Of a stretch of 64,000 bases of DNA, positions 8,889-16,577 are shown one piece after another. Positions within the stretch are counted from its first letter, which is position 1; each line of letters begins with the position of its first letter. Both the position numbers and the translations under genes were made by a program. The DNA lies in assembly GCF_002155425.1 (NCBI RefSeq), contig NZ_MUYG01000011.1, positions 496,001-560,000 on the forward strand. The letters are read 5' to 3'. The DNA comes from Erythrobacter donghaensis (GTDB taxonomy: Bacteria; Pseudomonadota; Alphaproteobacteria; Sphingomonadales; Sphingomonadaceae). The notes under the pieces were generated by a model. It made no database searches. It was given only the letters and a program-made list of their open reading frames with translations, and had not been told where the DNA came from.

Positions 8889-9299
8889 TCAGCCTGCGGC
8901 CAGCCGTGCCGCGTGTTCCTTCACCAGTGCGATCATGTTCGGCACGCCTTGGGTGCGGTTGCTAGACAGCTGATTCTTGAGATCGAAGGGTGCGAGCGCG
9001 CCCATCACGTCCATCTGCGCGACCTCGGCGGCGGGCCGGTCCTGCACCGCGGCGATGACGAGGGCGACGATGCCCTTGGTGATCGCGGCGTTGCTGTCGG
9101 CGAGGAAATGCAGCCGGTCCTCCTCCTGCGCGGCGGGATAGACCCATACCGCCGCCGAGCAGCCGCGCACCAGCGTCGCATCGGTCTTGAGCGCATCGGG
9201 CATCGGCTCCAGCGCGCGGCCGAGTTCGATCAGCAAGCCGTAACGGTCATCGCCATCGAGAAATTCATATTCTTCGAGAATGTCGGAAAGTGTGCGCAT
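8889..9299 (-). CDS. sufE: SufE family cysteine desulfuration protein
   Basis: A 136-residue SufE-like protein starting MRTLSDILEEYEFLDGDDRY. It contains the active-cysteine loop VRGCSAAVWVYP and the typical helix ADSNAAITKGIVALVIA. SufE accepts sulfur from SufS and passes it to the SufBCD scaffold. A longer upstream frame exists but lacks homology, so this start is chosen. It lies 44 bases after the last small gene of the psp operon on the same strand and could be read through from it. Confidence 0.93.
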   Translation of the reverse strand: MRTLSDILEEYEFLDGDDRYGLLIELGRALEPMPDALKTDATLVRGCSAAVWVYPAAQEEDRLHFLADSNAAITKGIVALVIAAVQDRPAAEVAQMDVMGALAPFDLKNQLSSNRTQGVPNMIALVKEHAARLAAG

Positions 9300-9343
9300 G
9301 GCGGCGCAGTTACGCAGGCGCGGCGCGAAACGGAAGGGGGCAA

Positions 9344-9520
9344 TTACCCGCCGAGACCGCCGGGCCGGGTGAAGGCGTGCCAGATCACGTAGAGCCAGCC
9401 CAGAAAACCGTGGACGATCGCCCAGATGATCGACTGGTGCAGGCTCCAGCTGATTGCCACCGCGATCGCGCTGCCGAGGCCGATCCCGGCCTGCGTGGCG
9501 GTGCCCTTGGCGCTGCTCAC
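9344..9520 (-). CDS. Tiny membrane protein, last gene of the psp operon (GTG start)
   Basis: A 58-residue protein starting with GTG (MSSAKGTATQAGIGLGSAIA) whose GTGA overlaps the stop of the preceding gene by 4 bases, which supports translation. Residues about 11-50 are hydrophobic (AIAVAISWSLHQSIIWAIVHGFLGWLYVIW), giving one or two membrane spans. It lacks the coiled tail seen in its upstream neighbours. Family not recognised. Confidence 0.6.
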   Translation of the reverse strand: MSSAKGTATQAGIGLGSAIAVAISWSLHQSIIWAIVHGFLGWLYVIWHAFTRPGGLGG

Positions 9521-9768
9521 AGCTCCACCCCGCTGGCGATGGCTTCAAGCTTGCGGATGCGTTCCTTGAGGTCGGCCAGCTCGATGCGCGCGGTGCCGAG
9601 CCCCGAGCCTTCCTCCGCATGGGCCCGTCCGCCCGAACGGTCGAGCTCCTGCCGCTTGAGTTCGAGCCATCCCTGCCAGGCGCGCAAGGTGGCTCCCGCG
9701 ATCACGATCACCGCAACCAAGAGGCCGAAGGTCAGGACGATGGTGGGATCGAGAAAGACAGTCGTCAT
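9517..9768 (-). CDS. Small PspB-like membrane protein with coiled tail (copy 5)
   Basis: An 83-residue protein: N-terminal span TIVLTFGLLVAVIVIAGATL, then a charged helix with ADLKERIRKLEAIASGVEL. The tail is a shortened version of the L-E-R-I type coil in the upstream copies. The start ATG overlaps the stop of the previous gene by 4 bases and its stop overlaps the next start by 4. This is the single-span-plus-cytoplasmic-coil architecture of PspB. Function not known. Confidence 0.7.
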   Translation of the reverse strand: MTTVFLDPTIVLTFGLLVAVIVIAGATLRAWQGWLELKRQELDRSGGRAHAEEGSGLGTARIELADLKERIRKLEAIASGVEL

Positions 9769-10079
9769 TGGGCCTGCTCCTCCTTGATGGCTGCGGGCAC
9801 GGCGCGCAGCGCTTCGATTTCGGCGGCGATCCGCGCTCTTTCGCGCGCATCGCCGGTGTTGGCGTCGGTGGCGATGCGTTCGAGCACCTCAACCCGTTCC
9901 CTGAGATTGGCGATCTCGGCGGTGGCCGCTTCCAGCGCGTCAATAGTGCGGCTATCGTCGCGCGGGGCGAGTTTTTCGTTGCCGTATTCGTCGGTGACGA
10001 TCCCGGCGCGGGCCTTGGCATATTCCACCACGCCCCACACGATCACCGCCACCAGCGCGACTATGGCCCAGCCGCTCAT
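9765..10079 (-). CDS. Small PspB-like membrane protein with coiled tail (copy 4)
   Basis: A 104-residue protein starting MSGWAIVALVAVIVWGVVEY (one span), followed by a charged helix with RERVEVLERIATDANTGDA and AAEIEALRAVPAA. It therefore carries both halves of the operon motif, LERI-TD and EIEALR, but with a longer insert between them than copies 1-3. Its ATG shares one base with the TAA of the preceding gene (TAATG). Probably tethered at the inner membrane with the coil in the cytoplasm. Confidence 0.72.
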   Translation of the reverse strand: MSGWAIVALVAVIVWGVVEYAKARAGIVTDEYGNEKLAPRDDSRTIDALEAATAEIANLRERVEVLERIATDANTGDARERARIAAEIEALRAVPAAIKEEQAQ

Positions 10080-10438
10080 TACGCTTCTCCCTTGTCCTTG
10101 AGACTGGTCAGCGCGCGGTCGCGCAGGGCATCGATTTCCGCGCCGAGGTGGTAGCCCCCGTCGGTGACGATGCGTTCGACATTGGCCAGCCGATCCTTGA
10201 TCGCCCCCAGCTCGGCGCGCAGCTGCGCGTTTTCCTGGGTCAGCAGCACCACGCGTTCGGCGGTCTGCTTGTCGGAGCCCGGCTTCAATGACTGGCCCCA
10301 CATCCCTTCGAGCGGATAGCCGTTCTTGATCTTCATCCGCGTCGTCTGGAACGAGACGGCGATCCCGGCCGCGCCGAGGGTGAAGGCCCCGGCGATGATC
10401 CACCCGACATAGGGCAAAATGGCGTTGAACTCTCCCAT
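10079..10438 (-). CDS. Small PspB-like membrane protein with coiled tail (copy 3)
   Basis: A 119-residue protein: hydrophobic segment WIIAGAFTLGAAGIAVSF near residues 13-30, then KNGYPLEGMWGQ, which parallels KHGYSLEDEWGG in copy 2, and a coil ending ANVERIVTDGGYHLGAEIDALRD. The start overlaps the previous stop by one base (TGATG), so I chose it over the longer open frame. The shared G-Y-x-L-E-x-x-W-G segment shows that copies 2 and 3 are close paralogues. Confidence 0.72.
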   Translation of the reverse strand: MGEFNAILPYVGWIIAGAFTLGAAGIAVSFQTTRMKIKNGYPLEGMWGQSLKPGSDKQTAERVVLLTQENAQLRAELGAIKDRLANVERIVTDGGYHLGAEIDALRDRALTSLKDKGEA

Positions 10439-10749
10439 CACACGCGCTCCTTGCCCAGGGCCGGCGTATCGCGCAGGGCCTCGATCTCGGCGGAGAGCGA
10501 ATAGCCGCGGTCGGTGACGATCTTCTCGAGCACGATCATGCGGTCCTGCATGGCGTCGAGCTTGTCGTGCAGCGCCTTGTTCTCGGCCTTGAGACGCTGG
10601 GTCTCTGCGGTGTCCGAACGGTCGGTCTTGCCGCCCCATTCGTCTTCGAGCGAATAGCCGTGCTTGGCGCGGATCCAGTTGTTGATCAGCCAGCCGCCAG
10701 TGCTCAGCGCAATGATGGCGATTACGAAAGCGGGTCCACCGAAATCCAT
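10438..10749 (-). CDS. Small PspB-like membrane protein with coiled tail (copy 2)
   Basis: A 103-residue protein starting MDFGGPAFVIAIIALSTGGW (single span), with KHGYSLEDEWGGKTDR, then a heptad-like coil ending VLEKIVTDRGYSLSAEIEALRD. The ATG overlaps the preceding stop by one base (TGATG); a GTG one codon earlier is possible. The motif IVTDRGY is identical to copy 1. Confidence 0.73.
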   Translation of the reverse strand: MDFGGPAFVIAIIALSTGGWLINNWIRAKHGYSLEDEWGGKTDRSDTAETQRLKAENKALHDKLDAMQDRMIVLEKIVTDRGYSLSAEIEALRDTPALGKERV

Positions 10750-11060
10750 CACACGCGCTCCTTCTTCTCGATGCCGAGCGGCACGCCGGCGGCATCCTCA
10801 TCGACCCGGCGCTGGTCACGCAGCGCTTCGATCTGGGTGGCAATGTCGTAACCGCGGTCGGTGACGATCCGTTCGAGCACCTGCACCCGGGCTTCGAGCC
10901 GCTGGATGTGGCCGACATATTGTGCGGCCTTTTCGGCGGTCTGCTCGGCGGCGGCGCCGACCTGCATTTCGGCCATCTTCTGCTGGTGCTTGGTCCACAG
11001 CGCGATCACCGGGATCATCAGCGCGATGATCGGGATCATGAGAGCCAGGTAGCCTTCCAT
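10749..11060 (-). CDS. Small PspB-like membrane protein with coiled tail (copy 1)
   Basis: A 103-residue protein starting MEGYLALMIPIIALMIPVIA, a membrane segment resembling the N-terminus of PspB, followed by a coil with EARVQVLERIVTDRGYDIATQIEALRD. It begins 35 bases after the pspC stop, preceded by GGGGGA. It is the first of a run of overlapping genes sharing the tail motif. In PspB the equivalent position reads DTVERLVASDDPAF, so a PspB-derived origin is plausible. Confidence 0.75.
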   Translation of the reverse strand: MEGYLALMIPIIALMIPVIALWTKHQQKMAEMQVGAAAEQTAEKAAQYVGHIQRLEARVQVLERIVTDRGYDIATQIEALRDQRRVDEDAAGVPLGIEKKERV

Positions 11061-11095
11061 GACGGTATTCCCCCTTCAAACAAATTCGGGTTGGT

Positions 11096-11470
11096 TCAGC
11101 GCAGCCGCTCGATCTCGGCGGTCAAGCGCGGGTTGCTGCTGACATAGTGGGCTTCGACTGCGGCGAGGCGGCGGTCGATATCGCGGAAGCTGGAGCGGAT
11201 TTCGCGGGCGGTGCGCTTCGGGCTCTGCCGCACGGATTGCCAGTACTTCTGCTCGCTTGCGTCGCGGTAGAGGTAGGGCGGCTTCTTGTTGAGCAGGAAC
11301 CCGGCGACGAAGTAGGCGAGGATCGGCCAGCCCATGGTGATGGCAAGGATCACCATGCCGATCCGGAACCAGAAGACATTGATCCCGGTGTAATCGGCGA
11401 TCCCCGCGCAAACACCCATCAGCTTGGCGTTGTGCTTGTCACGGTAAAGCGTGGTGCGGGGGCTGTTCAT
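11096..11470 (-). CDS. pspC: Phage shock protein C, inner-membrane regulator
   Basis: A 124-residue PspC-domain protein starting MNSPRTTLYRDKHNAKLMGV. The domain core KLMGVCAGIADYTGINVFWFRIG is clear, followed by membrane segments MVILAITMGWPILAYFVAGFLL. The C-terminal extension is a coil ending AEIERLR, echoing the motif in the small genes downstream. PspC with PspB senses envelope stress and recruits PspA. The start overlaps the pspB stop by 4 bases. Confidence 0.92.
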   Translation of the reverse strand: MNSPRTTLYRDKHNAKLMGVCAGIADYTGINVFWFRIGMVILAITMGWPILAYFVAGFLLNKKPPYLYRDASEQKYWQSVRQSPKRTAREIRSSFRDIDRRLAAVEAHYVSSNPRLTAEIERLR

Positions 11471-11772
11471 GCGCGGGTTCCCTTCTTCTCGGCGAGCAGC
11501 GCTTCGAGTTCGCGTAGCTGCTGGTTGTCTTTCTCCTGATCGGCCATCAGGCGGCGGGCCGGGGTGAAGGCCGGATCGTCGCTGGCGACCAGCCGTTCAA
11601 CCGTGTCCATGCGTTCATCGAGGCGCTTGGCGAGGTTGTAGAGCTCTTCCAGCAGCACTTCGTCGTCGGAGGTGATGGTGGCGGCGGTCTTCCACTTGGT
11701 CATGTAGTGGAGGATCACCCAGGGCAGGCCGATGAACAGCATGCCGACGACCATGATGACTTCCAAATCCAT
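11467..11772 (-). CDS. pspB: Phage shock protein B
   Basis: A 101-residue PspB starting MDLEVIMVVGMLFIGLPWVI with one N-terminal membrane span, the WILHYM-like continuation WVILHYMTKWK and a cytoplasmic coil containing LEELYNLAKRLDERMDTVERL. PspB works with PspC in sensing and in sequestering PspA at the membrane. It starts 3 bases after pspA and overlaps pspC by 4. It is longer than the classical enterobacterial PspB of about 75 residues. Confidence 0.9.
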   Translation of the reverse strand: MDLEVIMVVGMLFIGLPWVILHYMTKWKTAATITSDDEVLLEELYNLAKRLDERMDTVERLVASDDPAFTPARRLMADQEKDNQQLRELEALLAEKKGTRA

Positions 11773-11775
11773 GGC

Positions 11776-12474
11776 TTATTCCCCTCCCTTGGCATTGGCG
11801 TTGTCGTCGGCCTTGCCGAGCGCCTTCTTCATGGCGGCAAGTTCGTCGTCGATCGCGTCCGAACCGGCGAGCGCGGCAATTTCATCGGCGAGCGACGGTG
11901 CCTTGTTCTCGGCGATCTGCAGCGCATCGGCGCGGCCTTCGGCATAGTCGACGCGGCGTTCGAGCTGGTCAAAGCGGGCCAGCGCCTCGTCGGTGCGCTC
12001 GGTGCTCATCAGGGTGCGCAGCTTGACGCGGTTCTCGGCGCTTTCGAGGCGCGCGGCGATCGCGGTCTGGCGGCTGCGGGCCTCGCGCAGGCGGTGCTGC
12101 AGCTTGGCGATGTCTTCCTCGTAGGCGCGCAGGGCATCGTCGAGCACGGCGATCTCGCCCTTGAGCTGATCGGCCATGTCGCCTGCCTTCTTCTTCTCGA
12201 CGAGGGCAGCGCGGGCGAGATCCTCACGGTCCTTGCTGAGCGCAAGCTGCGCCTTTTCGCCCCAGTCGGCCTGGAGCCGGTCGAGCTTTACGCAATGGCG
12301 GTGCATTTCCTTCTGGTCGGCGATGGTGCGCGCCGCGCTGGCGCGGACTTCGACCAGGGTTTCCTCCATTTCGAGGATGATCATGCGGATCATCTTCGAC
12401 GGATCATCCGCCTTGTCGAGCATGTCGTTGAAATTGGCAGCGATGATATCGCGGGTGCGGCTGAAAATGCCCAT
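11776..12474 (-). CDS. pspA: Phage shock protein A
   Basis: A 232-residue PspA/Vipp1 (ESCRT-III-like) protein starting MGIFSRTRDIIAANFNDMLD, the standard family N-terminus, with the amphipathic first helix and long coiled helices (DDPSKMIRMIILEMEETLVE). It binds stressed inner membrane and inhibits PspF. GGAG lies 8 bases before this ATG, supporting an internal start, but the frame remains open for 97 codons further upstream to a GTG (see next entry). Confidence 0.95.
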   Translation of the reverse strand: MGIFSRTRDIIAANFNDMLDKADDPSKMIRMIILEMEETLVEVRASAARTIADQKEMHRHCVKLDRLQADWGEKAQLALSKDREDLARAALVEKKKAGDMADQLKGEIAVLDDALRAYEEDIAKLQHRLREARSRQTAIAARLESAENRVKLRTLMSTERTDEALARFDQLERRVDYAEGRADALQIAENKAPSLADEIAALAGSDAIDDELAAMKKALGKADDNANAKGGE

Positions 12475-12765
12475 GAAGGCTACTCCATCGAGAAACGAAT
12501 TGACCCGGTCGAGCGGAGCGACTCGCTCCTCGCGGGTGGGGGTGGTGTAAGGCCGAGACTGCGCTTTGCCGGGGCTCTGCCGCAAGGCCTCGATTTCGGC
12601 ATCGAGCCGCGACAGGCCGGTCGGCGACAGCAGCGGCGAAAGGTGGGCCGGAGCTTCGCTGTCGAACGCAGCGCGCGTGGGTGTCGCGATGCGGTCAGCG
12701 GCAGCGGGGGGGGCATCCCGCAGAGAGCGCTCCGGCCCGAGGGGGTTGGTGTGGCGGTCGGCCAC
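12475..12765 (-). other. Open in-frame leader upstream of pspA (possible extended PspA or separate product)
   Basis: Translation from GTG at 12765 runs 97 codons without a stop straight into pspA. The leader (MADRHTNPLGPERSLRDAPP...) is Pro/Ala-rich and includes LSRLDAEIEALRQSP, the same EIEALR tail motif found in the small proteins downstream. The GTG sits 1 base after the TGA of the preceding gene, so reinitiation is possible. Third-position G+C could keep such a frame open by chance, but the shared motif argues for meaning. Whether a 329-residue PspA is made is undecided. Confidence 0.45.
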
Positions 12766-12766
12766 T

Positions 12767-12952
12767 TCAGGCGATCTCGATCATCGCGCCGGCTGCGCCA
12801 GCGGGATGGGCGACGGGAGCGGCGTAGGCCGCGCCCGGCTGAAGCTGCGAGGACATCGCGATCATCATCACCATCGCGGCGATGCTGGCCATGGCGGCGT
12901 GGCCGAGCTTGCTGTTCCAGAAGCTGGCATTTGCGACGGTGCGGTTGATCAT
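12767..12952 (-). CDS. Small membrane or secreted protein, first gene of the psp operon
   Basis: A 61-residue protein starting MINRTVANASFWNSKLGHAA. It has a hydrophobic stretch AAMASIAAMVMMIAMSSQLQPGAAYAAP that reads as a membrane span or an uncleaved/cleaved signal ending A-Y-A. GGGAGG lies 6 bases before the ATG. It is the first gene after the sigma-54 promoter, with an untranslated leader of roughly 30 bases. I do not recognise a family. Confidence 0.68.
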   Translation of the reverse strand: MINRTVANASFWNSKLGHAAMASIAAMVMMIAMSSQLQPGAAYAAPVAHPAGAAGAMIEIA

Positions 12953-12994
12953 AGTGGGCCTCCCAAAAGGTGTCCGTGGTGTTGCCAATGATTT

Positions 12995-13010
12995 TGCACG
13001 GGCCGTGCCA
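12995..13010 (-). promoter_or_regulatory. Sigma-54 (-24/-12) promoter of the psp operon
   Basis: Read on the minus strand the site is TGGCACGGCCCGTGCA. It matches the sigma-54 consensus TGGCACG-N4-TTGCA with the essential GG and GC separated by 10 bases. It lies about 43 bases before the first ATG of the psp operon and directly opposite divergent pspF, whose product is a sigma-54 activator. The start of transcription is predicted near 12984. Confidence 0.88.
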
Positions 13011-13111
13011 AACTGCGGAAATGGCGGAAATCGGCCATTCTTGCGGTGTGGTGAGGTGAGGGCGTTGGTCTCTATTGCCAAGCATTGGGGATTTTCACTA
13101 TAAGTTCGGAC

Positions 13112-14170
13112 ATGAAGTTCGAGAGCCAGTTTATCGGCCAATCCGGGGCCTTCCTCGACGCGGTCGAACGGGCCTCGCGTGCCGCTGCGATGAACCGCCC
13201 GGTGCTGGTGATCGGCGAGCGCGGGACGGGCAAGGAACTGATCGCCGAACGCCTTCATCGCCTGTCGACCCGGTGGGACGAGCCGCTTGTCACCATGAAT
13301 TGCGCCGCGCTTCCCGAAACCCTGATCGAGGCCGAGCTGTTCGGGCACGAGGCGGGGGCCTTTACCGGCGCCACCAAGGCCCGCGCGGGGCGCTTTGAAG
13401 AGGCCGACCGGGGCACGCTGTTTCTCGACGAGCTGGGCACGCTCAGCATGGGCGCGCAGGAGCGGCTGCTGCGCGCGGTCGAATATGGCGAGATCACCCG
13501 CATCGGCGCCTCGCGTCCGATCCGGGTCGATGTGCGGATCGTGGCGGCGACCAACGACGATCTGCCCGCGCTCGCCGCGAGCGGAGAGTTCCGTGCCGAC
13601 TTGCTCGACCGGCTGAGTTTCGAGGTCATCACGCTCCCCCCGTTGCGCGTGCGCGAGGGCGATATCGGTGTGCTGGCCGAATATTTCGGGCGGCGCATGG
13701 CGGCCGAGCTCGATTGGGAACGCTGGCCGGGTTTCGCGCCGCATGTGATGGACGCGCTGGAGGATCACCTCTGGCCCGGCAATGTGCGTGAGCTTCGCAA
13801 TGTGGTGGAGCGCGCGGTCTATCGCTGGGACGTGCCGGACATGCCGATTGCGCATGTCCAGTTCGATCCTTTCGACAGCCCCTGGCGCCCGCGTCCGCCC
13901 GAACATCGCCGCAACAGCGCGCCCGCTGCCCATGCCGCTCCCGCACCCGGCGGCCCGGCGGCGACGGGGCCCGCCAGCGTCAATTTCGACACCATCGAAG
14001 ACCTGCGCGCCGCGGTCGACGCGCACGAACGCGCGATCCTTGCCCATGCGCTGGGCAAGCACCGCTGGAACCAGCGCCAGACCGCGAAGGCGCTGGGCCT
14101 CACCTATGATCAGCTGCGCCACTGCATTCGCAAGCACGGGCTGATGGAGGGCGAGGAAGAAAGCGCCTGA
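13112..14170 (+). CDS. pspF: Sigma-54-dependent activator of the psp operon
   Basis: A 352-residue protein starting MKFESQFIGQSGAF. It has no N-terminal receiver domain, as in PspF. The AAA+ domain shows Walker A GERGTGKE (35-42), the sigma-54 contact loop GAFTGA (82-87), Walker B LFLDELG with Asp106, and sensor motifs. A Pro/Ala-rich linker leads to a Fis-type helix-turn-helix (RQTAKALGLTYDQLRHCIRKHGL). PspA is expected to inhibit it. The TTG at 13085 would give 9 more residues but ATG 13112 fits the family start. Confidence 0.94.
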   Translation: MKFESQFIGQSGAFLDAVERASRAAAMNRPVLVIGERGTGKELIAERLHRLSTRWDEPLVTMNCAALPETLIEAELFGHEAGAFTGATKARAGRFEEADRGTLFLDELGTLSMGAQERLLRAVEYGEITRIGASRPIRVDVRIVAATNDDLPALAASGEFRADLLDRLSFEVITLPPLRVREGDIGVLAEYFGRRMAAELDWERWPGFAPHVMDALEDHLWPGNVRELRNVVERAVYRWDVPDMPIAHVQFDPFDSPWRPRPPEHRRNSAPAAHAAPAPGGPAATGPASVNFDTIEDLRAAVDAHERAILAHALGKHRWNQRQTAKALGLTYDQLRHCIRKHGLMEGEEESA

Positions 14171-14299
14171 ACACCGGACCATGGCTCCGGAAACGATGCA
14201 GCATTGGTTGCCGGAGAAAAGTGGCCTTGCCGTCAGCCTGCCCCGCTTCGCTCTTGCCAAATCCGGCCCGAGCGACTAACTGACCCGCCAATCCCGACA

Positions 14300-14311
14300 T
14301 TGTCGCGACAA
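14300..14311. promoter_or_regulatory. Perfect 12-base palindrome upstream of rimP
   Basis: TTGTCGCGACAA lies 75 bases before the rimP ATG within the 215-base gap after pspF. It could be an operator for the rimP-nusA-infB operon. I cannot name a protein that binds it and it may be chance in GC-rich DNA. Confidence 0.25.
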
Positions 14312-14385
14312 GGTTAGGGTGCTGGCGCCTGCGGGGGCCGGCCCGAAACCGCGTTTCCGCAATGCCGATTCGCTACGGAGCATGA

Positions 14386-14952
14386 ATGGCCGATATTGCG
14401 CGTCTGACCCAGTTGATCGAACCCGAGGCTGCTGCCTTGGGCTTTGAACTGGTGCGCGTGGCGATGCTTCCGTCCGAAGCGGGCGATGGCGGCATGGCCT
14501 TGCAGATCATGGCCGAAGACCCCGCCACCGGTCAGCTGGTGATCGACCAGTGCGCCGCGCTCTCGCGCCGCGTGTCGGACGTGATCGACGCCGCCGAAGA
14601 AGCGGGCGACGTGCTGATCGAAGGGGCCTACCACCTCGAAGTCAGCTCGCCCGGCATCGACCGACCGCTGACCCGCGAAACGGACTTTACCAACTGGGCC
14701 GGCCACGAAGTCCGCATCGTCATGGACAAGTCCTATGATGGCCAGCGCGTCAACAAGGGCGTGCTCGGCGGGCTTGAGGATGGTATGGTCCTCGTCAAGG
14801 AAGTGAAGGCGGGCGATGTCCGCCTGCCGCTTGCAGATATTCATTCCGCGAAGCTCGTCCTTACCGACGCGCTCATCGCCGCCACCCGCCCGCTGGATAC
14901 CAGTGGGGCTGACGAACTCATCGAAGAAGATACAGAGAAGGCAGACGACTGA
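14386..14952 (+). CDS. rimP: Ribosome maturation factor RimP
   Basis: A 188-residue protein starting MADIARLTQLIEPEAAALGFELVRV, with the family motif YHLEVSSPGIDRPLTRETDF. RimP is needed for 30S subunit maturation. GGAG lies 5 bases before the ATG. It is the first gene of the rimP-nusA-ylxR-infB operon and its stop overlaps the nusA start (TGATG), the standard arrangement. Confidence 0.95.
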   Translation: MADIARLTQLIEPEAAALGFELVRVAMLPSEAGDGGMALQIMAEDPATGQLVIDQCAALSRRVSDVIDAAEEAGDVLIEGAYHLEVSSPGIDRPLTRETDFTNWAGHEVRIVMDKSYDGQRVNKGVLGGLEDGMVLVKEVKAGDVRLPLADIHSAKLVLTDALIAATRPLDTSGADELIEEDTEKADD

Positions 14953-16577
14953 TGAGTGCCATTTCCGCCAACAAGGCCGAACTGCTTGCGATCGCCAACG
15001 CGGTCGCCTCGGAAAAGATGATCGACAAGTCGATCGTCATCGAGGCGATGGAAGAAGCGATCCAGAAATCCGCGCGCAACCGCTACGGCGCTGAAAACGA
15101 CATCCGCGCCAAGCTCGATCCGCTGACCGGCGATCTGACGCTGTGGCGCGTGGTCGAGGTGGTTGAAGAGGTCGAGGACTACTTCAAGCAGGTCGATCTG
15201 AAGCAGGCCGAAAAGCTGCAGCCGGGTGCCAAGGTCGGTGACTTCATCGTCGACCCGCTGCCCCCGGTCGATCTCGGCCGCATCGATGCGCAGTCGGCCA
15301 AGCAGGTGATCTTCCAGAAGGTCCGCGATGCCGAGCGTGAGCGCCAGTTCGAGGAATTCAAGGATCGTCAGGGTGAAGTCATCACCGGCGTGATCAAGTC
15401 GGTCGAATTCGGCCACGTGATCGTCAACCTCGGCCGTGCCGAAGGCGTGATCCGCCGCGACCAGCAGATCCCGCGCGAAGCCGCCCGCACCGGTGAGCGT
15501 GTCCGCGCGCTCATCACCAAGGTGGAACGCAACAACCGCGGCCCGCAGATCTTCCTCAGCCGCGCGCACCCCGACTTCATGAAGAAGCTGTTCGCGCAGG
15601 AAGTGCCCGAAATCTACGACAACATCATCGAGATCAAGGCCGCCGCCCGCGACCCGGGCAGCCGCGCCAAGATCGGCGTGATCAGCCGCGACAGCTCGAT
15701 CGACCCGGTAGGCGCCTGCGTCGGCATGAAGGGCAGCCGCGTGCAGGCCGTCGTGCAGGAATTGCAGGGCGAGAAGATCGACATCATCCCCTGGAGCGAG
15801 GACACCGCGACCTTCGTCGTCAACGCGCTCCAGCCCGCCACGGTCAGCCGCGTCGTGCTCGACGAGGATGATGGCCGCATCGAAGTGGTGGTGCCCGACG
15901 ATCAGCTGAGCCTCGCGATCGGCCGCCGCGGCCAGAACGTCCGGTTGGCGAGCCAGCTTACCGGCCACCAGATCGACATCATGACCGAGGAAGAGGCTTC
16001 CGAGAAGCGCTCCAAGGAATTCGCCGAGCGTTCGAAGATGTTCGAGGAAGAGCTCGACGTCGATGAAACCCTCTCGCAGTTGCTGGTCGCCGAAGGCTTT
16101 GCCGAGCTGGTCGAAGTGGCTTACGTCGACCTCGCCGAACTCGCCACGATCGAAGGCTTTGACGAGGAACTCGCCGAGGAACTCCAGAGCCGTGCGCTCG
16201 AAGCGCTCGAGCGTCAGGAAGCCGCGCACCGCGAAGTGCGCCGTGGTCTGGGCGTCGAGGACGCGCTCGCCGAGATCCCGCATCTGACCGAAGCGATGCT
16301 GGTCACGCTCGGGAAGGCGGGGATCAAGACGCTCGACGATCTGGCGGACCTCGCCACCGACGAGCTGATCGCCAAGAAGCGCGAAGCGCCGCGCCGCCGG
16401 AACAATGCCGACGGCCCGCCGCAGCGTCGCCCGCAGCGTGAAACCGACAAGGGCGGCGTGCTGGGTGAATACGGCCTCTCGGAAGAGCAGGGCAACGAGA
16501 TCATCATGGCCGCGCGCGCGCACTGGTTCGAAGACGAGCCGACCGAGGAGGCCGCCCATGCGGACTCCACCCAATGA
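14952..16577 (+). CDS. nusA: Transcription termination/antitermination factor NusA
   Basis: A 541-residue NusA starting MSAISANKAELLAIANAVAS. It has the N-terminal RNA-polymerase-binding domain, an S1 domain (GEVITGVIKSVEFGHVIVNLG), KH domains (GACVGMKGSRVQAVVQEL and AIGRRGQNVRLASQLTG) and acidic C-terminal helix-hairpin repeats (LVAEGFAELVEVAYVD...), as in alphaproteobacteria. The last 20 bases overlap the start of the ylxR gene. Confidence 0.97.
   Translation: MSAISANKAELLAIANAVASEKMIDKSIVIEAMEEAIQKSARNRYGAENDIRAKLDPLTGDLTLWRVVEVVEEVEDYFKQVDLKQAEKLQPGAKVGDFIVDPLPPVDLGRIDAQSAKQVIFQKVRDAERERQFEEFKDRQGEVITGVIKSVEFGHVIVNLGRAEGVIRRDQQIPREAARTGERVRALITKVERNNRGPQIFLSRAHPDFMKKLFAQEVPEIYDNIIEIKAAARDPGSRAKIGVISRDSSIDPVGACVGMKGSRVQAVVQELQGEKIDIIPWSEDTATFVVNALQPATVSRVVLDEDDGRIEVVVPDDQLSLAIGRRGQNVRLASQLTGHQIDIMTEEEASEKRSKEFAERSKMFEEELDVDETLSQLLVAEGFAELVEVAYVDLAELATIEGFDEELAEELQSRALEALERQEAAHREVRRGLGVEDALAEIPHLTEAMLVTLGKAGIKTLDDLADLATDELIAKKREAPRRRNNADGPPQRRPQRETDKGGVLGEYGLSEEQGNEIIMAARAHWFEDEPTEEAAHADSTQ

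Noticed and set aside
12480..13085. Alternative minus-strand frame over the start of the psp operon
   Set aside because: Arg/Pro-rich shadow translation that crosses the sigma-54 promoter; no ribosome binding site or homology.
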